Assembly: GCF_003967195.1 (NCBI RefSeq) | Contig: NZ_AP018725.1 | Location: 1,426,001-1,490,000 of the forward strand | DNA: 64,000 nucleotides | Direction of reading: 5' to 3' | Source: Sulfuriflexus mobilis | GTDB taxonomy: Bacteria; Pseudomonadota; Gammaproteobacteria; AKS1 | Shown here: positions 59,158-64,000 of the stretch, in pieces | Layout: each line of letters begins with the position of its first letter | Position numbering within the stretch: the stretch's first letter is position 1 | Made by a program: the position numbers and the translations under genes | The notes under the pieces: model-generated | Seen by the model: the letters and a program-made list of their open reading frames with translations, nothing else | The model's database searches: none | Told to the model about the DNA's origin: nothing

Positions 59158-59724
59158 ATGAAAGACCGGTTGCCGGAGCATATCGAACCGCTGCGGTTAG
59201 CCCGTAGCGGGCGCGTATTGCAGGGGGTTTTGCCCCTGTCACGTATGGCGCGACTCATGGACAGCATCGATGCCGACACGGGCGGTGATGTCGAGGTGGA
59301 ATTGAGCTTCGCCATTAATGACCGTCACGTGCCTTGTGTGCGTGGTCATCTGCGTACCGCGGTGGGCCTGCAGTGTCAACGTTGCATGCAGGAGATGAGC
59401 TGGCCCGTCGACAACCAGTTTGAGTTGTTGATTGTCGAGTCGGAGGCCGAGGCCGAACAACTCGGTGAGGAGTGTGAGGTACTGTTGCTCGATGAACAGC
59501 TGATTTCACTCTCGGATCTGGTTGAAGACGAGATCCTGTTGAGTCTGCCGATTGTGCCGAAGCATCAGGCCGGTACTGCGTGTGCAGACAATGCCCGCAG
59601 TAGTGAGGCTGTTGAAGAGATTGCCGAACAGGCAGTGTCGCCGGCAGCAGGGACGGCAACAGAAAATCAGGCAAGGAAAAATCCTTTTGCCGTACTTGCG
59701 GAACTGAAGAACCGCAAGGATTAA
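59158..59724 (+). CDS. yceD: YceD (DUF177) family protein
   Basis: The ATG at 59158 is chosen because it gives the usual YceD N-terminus ([20 protein letters not shown]); the longer frame to 58993 overlaps the divergent gene. The 188-residue protein shows [36 protein letters not shown] with the paired cysteines, and [26 protein letters not shown], which are the DUF177 core. The YceD family is linked to 23S rRNA accumulation in plants and bacteria and is almost always next to rpmF, as here. The C-terminal region after about residue 140 is low-complexity and not conserved. Confidence 0.92.
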   Translation: MKDRLPEHIEPLRLARSGRVLQGVLPLSRMARLMDSIDADTGGDVEVELSFAINDRHVPCVRGHLRTAVGLQCQRCMQEMSWPVDNQFELLIVESEAEAEQLGEECEVLLLDEQLISLSDLVEDEILLSLPIVPKHQAGTACADNARSSEAVEEIAEQAVSPAAGTATENQARKNPFAVLAELKNRKD

Positions 59725-59759
59725 TTTTTTTACGAAGTAAGCGTACAGGAGCAAGAACC

Positions 59760-59939
59760 ATGGCCGTACAAAAGAACAAGATGACACCGTCAAAGCGTGG
59801 CATGCGTCGTTCACACGATTCATTGACCGCAACAACGCTGTCTATTGAACCTACTACTGGTGAAACACACCGTCGTCATAATGTGAGTGCGGACGGTTAT
59901 TACCGTGGCCGCAAGGTCGCACCTGGCAAGGACGACTAA
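59760..59939 (+). CDS. rpmF: 50S ribosomal protein L32
   Basis: This gene was read directly: 59 residues, ATG at 59760 behind a GGAGC site, stop at 59937-59939. It begins [20 protein letters not shown] and ends [18 protein letters not shown]. That is the standard proteobacterial L32 sequence without the zinc-binding cysteines. It lies 35 bases after yceD and 111 before plsX, in the conserved yceD-rpmF-plsX order. Confidence 0.97.
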   Translation: MAVQKNKMTPSKRGMRRSHDSLTATTLSIEPTTGETHRRHNVSADGYYRGRKVAPGKDD

Positions 59940-60050
59940 TCAATTGCCGACTCGTTCGGCAAATTGGCCTTATAATACGTAGCACGGCTCAATGGGCCGT
60001 GTTGCGTTTTCAGGCAACTAAGCCCGTCATTACCGGGGAACATAATAACA

Positions 60051-61082
60051 GTGGGCAATCCCGTTACAATCTCATTGGATGCTATGGGCGGCGATCACGG
60101 ACCCTCCGTGGTTATTCCTGCCGCGCTTCAGGCGCTGGATGACAACCCCGACTTAAGTCTTATCCTCGTTGGTGATGAAGAAGTTCTTCATCAGCACCTG
60201 CAACAGTCCAAACGTGAACCTGGCGAACGTCTGCGTCTTCAACATGCCTCTCAGCAAGTGGATATGTGTGAATTGCCTTCACATGCCCTGCGTAACAAAA
60301 AAGACTCCTCCATGCGTGTGGCCATCAACCTGGTAAAAGAAGGCCAGGCGGATGCCTGTGTCAGTGCCGGTAATACCGGTGCGCTGATGGCGACGGCACG
60401 TTTTGTATTAAAGATGCTTTCTACGGTTGACCGTCCGGCGATTTGCGGCATTCTGCCGACGATAGGTGGGCATACACACATGCTGGACCTCGGCGCCAAT
60501 GTCGATGCCACAGCCGATAACCTCTTTGAATTCGCGGTGATGGGTTCGGTACTCGCCAGCGCCGTAGACAATATTGAAAACCCAAGTGTTGGCCTGCTGA
60601 ATATCGGTGAGGAAGAAATCAAGGGTAATGAACGCATCAAGGAGGCTTCACGTTTGTTGACGGCGAGCCAGCTAAACTACGTGGGTTATATTGAAGCGGA
60701 TGGTATTTATTCAGACAAGGCCAATGTTGTGGTCTGCGATGGCTTTAATGGCAATATTGCCCTGAAGGCCAGTGAAGGCGTGGCGAAGATGATTTCGCAC
60801 AAGATTCGTGAAGCGTTTAGCAAAAACATTCTCACCAAACTGGTAGCATTAGTCGCCATGCCGGTATTAAACAGCTTTCGCAAGACCATTGACCCACGCC
60901 GTTATAACGGCGCCAGCCTGCTTGGCTTGCAGGGTATCGTCATAAAGAGCCACGGTGGTGCCGATGTATTGGCGTTTAAAACGGCCATTAATACCGCCAT
61001 TGTCGAGGTGCACAATCGTGTGCCGGAAAGGATCAGTGAACAACTAGAGACTCTGTTATCAGGGCAACGGAATAACGATTGA
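60051..61082 (+). CDS. plsX: phosphate acyltransferase PlsX
   Basis: PlsX makes acyl-phosphate from acyl-ACP for phospholipid synthesis. The 343-residue protein starts at GTG (60051). Family motifs are [72 protein letters not shown] and the C-terminal [21 protein letters not shown]. All are intact. Its stop overlaps the fabH ATG, so translation is coupled. Confidence 0.96.
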   Translation: MGNPVTISLDAMGGDHGPSVVIPAALQALDDNPDLSLILVGDEEVLHQHLQQSKREPGERLRLQHASQQVDMCELPSHALRNKKDSSMRVAINLVKEGQADACVSAGNTGALMATARFVLKMLSTVDRPAICGILPTIGGHTHMLDLGANVDATADNLFEFAVMGSVLASAVDNIENPSVGLLNIGEEEIKGNERIKEASRLLTASQLNYVGYIEADGIYSDKANVVVCDGFNGNIALKASEGVAKMISHKIREAFSKNILTKLVALVAMPVLNSFRKTIDPRRYNGASLLGLQGIVIKSHGGADVLAFKTAINTAIVEVHNRVPERISEQLETLLSGQRNND

Positions 61083-62047
61083 TGTATTCGCGTATCAAGG
61101 GCACAGGCAGCTACTTACCGGAAAAAGTGCTGACCAATAAAGACCTGGAAAAAATGGTCGATACCACCGAGGCGTGGATCACTGAACGCACGGGTATCAA
61201 GGAACGTCATATCGCCGCCGATGGGCAGACCACCTGTGACCTTGCCGAGCAGGCCGCACATGCCGCCATGGATGCCGCCGGCGTGACGAAAGATGATATT
61301 GACCTGATTATTATTGCCACCACCACACCAGACCGCGTCTTCCCGAGTACCGCCTGCCTGCTGCAACAACGCCTTGATATTCACGGCTGTGCGGCCTTCG
61401 ATATACAGGCGGTATGTACCGGCTTTGTTTATGCACTGGGTGTGGCCGACAAATTTATAAAGAGTGGCAGCAATAAATGTGCCCTGGTGATCGGTGCCGA
61501 GACCATGTCACGCATCACCGACTGGAGTGATCGGGGCACTTGCATCCTGTTTGGTGATGGTGCCGGTGCGGTAGTGCTGGAAGCCAGTGATGAACCGGGC
61601 GTGTTATCCACGCACCTGCATGCCGATGGCCAGTATGAAGACCTGCTGACGGTTGATGGTGGTGTGTCATCGGATTACAGCAAGATCGAAAACGGTACCG
61701 CCTTCATGCGCATGAAGGGTAACGAGGTCTTCAAGATGGCCGTGAATACACTCGGTCGTATTGTTGATGAAACCCTGGCGGCAAATAATCTTAAAAAGTC
61801 CGATATCGACTGGCTGGTGCCACACCAGGCCAATATCCGCATTATTAATGCGACAGCGAAAAAACTGGGCATGAACAACGGTCATGTGGTTATCACAGTG
61901 GATAAACATGGCAACACCTCGGCGGCCTCGGTACCACTGGCGCTGGATGTCGCCGTACGCGATGGTCGGATTAAACGTGGTGAAACGATTTTACTGGAAG
62001 CCTTCGGTGGTGGATTCACCTGGGGTTCGGCACTGATTAAGTATTAA
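61082..62047 (+). CDS. fabH: beta-ketoacyl-ACP synthase III FabH
   Basis: FabH starts fatty-acid chains by condensing acetyl-CoA with malonyl-ACP. I use the ATG at 61082, overlapping the plsX stop, rather than the TTG three bases upstream; the product is 321 residues. The catalytic triad is present: cysteine in [15 protein letters not shown] (about residue 113), histidine in [12 protein letters not shown] and asparagine in [14 protein letters not shown]. The C-terminal [16 protein letters not shown] end is standard. It precedes fabD by 21 bases. Confidence 0.96.
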   Translation: MYSRIKGTGSYLPEKVLTNKDLEKMVDTTEAWITERTGIKERHIAADGQTTCDLAEQAAHAAMDAAGVTKDDIDLIIIATTTPDRVFPSTACLLQQRLDIHGCAAFDIQAVCTGFVYALGVADKFIKSGSNKCALVIGAETMSRITDWSDRGTCILFGDGAGAVVLEASDEPGVLSTHLHADGQYEDLLTVDGGVSSDYSKIENGTAFMRMKGNEVFKMAVNTLGRIVDETLAANNLKKSDIDWLVPHQANIRIINATAKKLGMNNGHVVITVDKHGNTSAASVPLALDVAVRDGRIKRGETILLEAFGGGFTWGSALIKY

Positions 62048-62068
62048 AGATTCAGGAATTCCTTACAC

Positions 62069-63001
62069 ATGTCATTTGCATTTATTTTTCCAGGTCAGGG
62101 CTCACAGAGTATCGGTATGTTGGCCGAACTGGCGACAAGCTTCCCTGTTGTAGAAGAAACCTTTGCCGAGGCATCGAAAGCACTCGGTTATGATTTATGG
62201 AAGCTTGTTCAAGAAGGCCCGGAGGAAGAGTTGAACAGTACCGACCGTACCCAGCCCGCCATGTTGACCGCCGGTGTGGCCTGTTGGCGTGTATGGCAAC
62301 AGCAGGGTGGAGCGATGCCTGCCATGTTGGCCGGCCACAGCCTGGGTGAATACACCGCGCTGGTCTGTGCCGGTGCCCTGTCGCTGGCCGATGCCGTTAC
62401 CTTAGTTGCTGATCGTGGCCGCTTCATGCAGGCTGCGGTGCCGGAGGGTGAGGGTGCCATGGCCGCGATCCTCGGGCTTGCCGACGAAGACGTGATCGCC
62501 GTCTGTGAAGCCGCTGCACAAGGTGATGTGTTATCGGCCGTGAACTTTAATTCACCGGGTCAGGTGGTGATCGCCGGTAGTGCGGCGGCGGTAGAACGTG
62601 CTGCACCGCTGGCCAAGGAACGCGGTGCCAAACGTGCCGTGATCCTGCCTGTGAGCGTACCATCACATTGTGCGCTGATGGCGCCTGCGGCAGTGAAACT
62701 GGCCGAACGTTTACGTACTATCGACTTTACCAGCCCATCCATCCCGGTCATCAATAACGCCGATGTTGATGCCCCAAGCGCGACGGATGCGATTTGCGCC
62801 GCGCTGGTCAAACAACTGGATCACCCGGTGCGTTGGGTCGAAACGATTAACAAGATGTCAGCCGAGGGTATTGATACCGTGATCGAGTGTGGTCCGGGCA
62901 AAGTGCTTACCGGTTTGAATAAACGTATTAATAAAGCCATGCAGGCATTGCCCGTGTTTGATGCTGAGTCATTAAACGCGGCTATCGATGCCACTAAATA
63001 A
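62069..63001 (+). CDS. fabD: malonyl-CoA:ACP transacylase FabD
   Basis: FabD transfers malonyl groups from CoA to ACP. The 310-residue protein has the N-terminal FPGQGSQSIGMLAEL, the nucleophile elbow LAGHSLGEYTALVCAG (serine near 92), VNFNSPGQVVIAG, and the catalytic histidine in SVPSHCALM. These are the complete MCAT motifs. It lies between fabH and fabG in the usual order. Confidence 0.96.
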   Translation: MSFAFIFPGQGSQSIGMLAELATSFPVVEETFAEASKALGYDLWKLVQEGPEEELNSTDRTQPAMLTAGVACWRVWQQQGGAMPAMLAGHSLGEYTALVCAGALSLADAVTLVADRGRFMQAAVPEGEGAMAAILGLADEDVIAVCEAAAQGDVLSAVNFNSPGQVVIAGSAAAVERAAPLAKERGAKRAVILPVSVPSHCALMAPAAVKLAERLRTIDFTSPSIPVINNADVDAPSATDAICAALVKQLDHPVRWVETINKMSAEGIDTVIECGPGKVLTGLNKRINKAMQALPVFDAESLNAAIDATK

Positions 63002-63019
63002 ACAATAAGGGAGCAGATT

Positions 63020-63763
63020 ATGTCTCTACAAGGTGAAATTGCACTCGTCACCGGTGCCAGTCGGGGTATCGGCATGAGTATCGTCCGCGACCTCGGTGCG
63101 CAGGGGGCGACCGTGATCGGCACCGCCACCTCTGAAAAGGGTGCGCAAGCGATTTCTGATTACCTGGCCGAGGCCGGTATAGCCGGTTCGGGTATGGCGC
63201 TGAATGTGACCGATGCGGATTCGGTTGATGCTACCCTGAAGGCGATTACTGATCAGTATGGTGTTGTATCTATTCTTGTGAATAATGCCGGCATTACCCG
63301 TGACAACCTGCTCATGCGCATGAAAGACGATGAGTGGAATGACATTATCAACACCAACCTGACCTCGATTTACCGCCTCTCCAAGGCCGTACTGCGACCG
63401 ATGATGAAGGCACGTAAGGGCCGCATTATCAGTATCGCCTCGGTGGTCGGGATCAGCGGTAATGCCGGGCAGACCAACTATGCGGCCGCCAAGGCCGGTG
63501 TGATCGGTTTTTCCAAGTCACTGGCCCGTGAGGTCGGTAGTCGTGGCATTACCGTTAACGTCGTTGCACCCGGTTTTATCGATACCGATATGACCCGCGA
63601 ACTGCCGGACGAGGTTAAAAACAGCCTGTTGAAGTCGATTCCGCTCGAACGCCTCGGCCAGCCGGAGGAGATCGCCGCCGCGGTCGGCTTCCTCGCCTCA
63701 CCCCTGGCCTCTTACATTACTGGTGAAACCATTAATGTAAATGGCGGCATGGTCATGGATTAA
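63020..63763 (+). CDS. fabG: 3-oxoacyl-ACP reductase FabG
   Basis: FabG is the NADPH-dependent ketoreductase of fatty-acid elongation. The 247-residue short-chain dehydrogenase has the cofactor motif VTGASRGIGMSIV, the LVNNAGITRDNLLMRM motif, the catalytic serine in SIASVVGISGNAG and the Tyr-x-x-x-Lys pair in TNYAAAKAGVIGF. The C-terminal ASYITGETINVNGGMVMD is the usual end. It starts behind AAGGGAG, 18 bases after fabD, and is followed by acpP. Confidence 0.97.
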   Translation: MSLQGEIALVTGASRGIGMSIVRDLGAQGATVIGTATSEKGAQAISDYLAEAGIAGSGMALNVTDADSVDATLKAITDQYGVVSILVNNAGITRDNLLMRMKDDEWNDIINTNLTSIYRLSKAVLRPMMKARKGRIISIASVVGISGNAGQTNYAAAKAGVIGFSKSLAREVGSRGITVNVVAPGFIDTDMTRELPDEVKNSLLKSIPLERLGQPEEIAAAVGFLASPLASYITGETINVNGGMVMD

Positions 63764-63888
63764 GCGATTTTAGGCCTAAAAACTGTATATTTATCATAAA
63801 ACTAGCAATTCTGGAATCTGTGTCGGGTTTTCACTACAATACGCACGCGGCACAGCAAAGCCAGATAATTTTAGAGGATTAGAGACTC

Positions 63889-64000
63889 ATGAGTACTATC
63901 GAAGAACGCGTAAAGAAGATTGTTGTAGAACAGCTTGGCGTTAAGGAAGAAGAAGTAACAAAAGAAGCATCGTTCGTTGATGATCTGGGCGCAGATTCAC
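63889..64000 (+). CDS. acpP: acyl carrier protein AcpP (partial, right edge)
   Basis: The first 37 codons of acpP are visible ([20 protein letters not shown], then [17 protein letters not shown]). They match the standard N-terminus of proteobacterial ACP and stop just before or at the D-S-L motif that carries the phosphopantetheine serine. The gene is cut by the window edge. The 125-base gap after fabG is normal for its separate promoter. Confidence 0.95.
   Translation, partial: MSTIEERVKKIVVEQLGVKEEEVTKEASFVDDLGADS

Overview
The window is chromosomal DNA from a gammaproteobacterium. The core genes are fairly GC-rich. Their order resembles the Pseudomonas-type order recalled from family knowledge: nagZ / methylthioinosine phosphorylase / csiV / mfd, then lolC-lolD / DUF2062 / comEC / exbBD / msbA-lpxK / Trm112 / kdsB / phosphatase / rne / rluC / HAD / sppA, then maf / yceD / rpmF / plsX-fabH-fabD-fabG-acpP. 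A complete nosRZDFYL operon shows a capacity to reduce nitrous oxide under low oxygen. The species cannot be named from the sequence alone.

Layout. 1-5.55 kb: LysR (HdfR-like) regulator, a PA3496-like small protein, a small secreted protein, nagZ, an MscS channel and a purine-salvage pair. 5.55-13.94 kb: AT-rich accessory block of about ten short genes, all on the minus strand. Half or more encode membrane or exported proteins, and the genes are separated by copies of an ~85-90 bp palindromic repeat and at least one integron-type attC site. 13.94-18.2 kb: csiV-mfd. 18.2-23.2 kb: TetR regulator plus an RND (MMPL) transporter / LolA-like / outer-membrane protein module. 23.2-24.7 kb: DAHP synthase and a BamE-like exported protein. 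24.9-36.06 kb: lipoprotein sorting, DNA uptake, TonB-type energisation and LPS/Kdo genes. 36.1-42.2 kb: rne-rluC-HAD-sppA. 42.2-46.8 kb: second accessory block, plus strand, with the same repeat in the same orientation relative to its genes, a clear attC site and identical REP-type hairpins. 46.9-55.0 kb: nos operon behind a perfect FNR-type box. 55.06-64 kb: maf, a two-subunit biotin-dependent pyruvate carboxylase, and the yceD-rpmF-plsX-fab cluster, ending inside acpP.

Interpretation. The two accessory blocks each split a conserved gene neighbourhood. They look like integron-derived cassette clusters without an integrase in view (CALIN-like). They are overgrown by a repeat family whose edge sometimes abuts the stop codon or lies just ahead of the next start. 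Possible anti-phage genes are a putAbiC-like two-TM protein and a PD-(D/E)XK-type nuclease next to a possible DUF5677-like protein. The most unusual material is the repeat itself, the attC whose R' box contains the start codon of the next gene, and a cassette gene cut short by a REP hairpin identical to one nearby.
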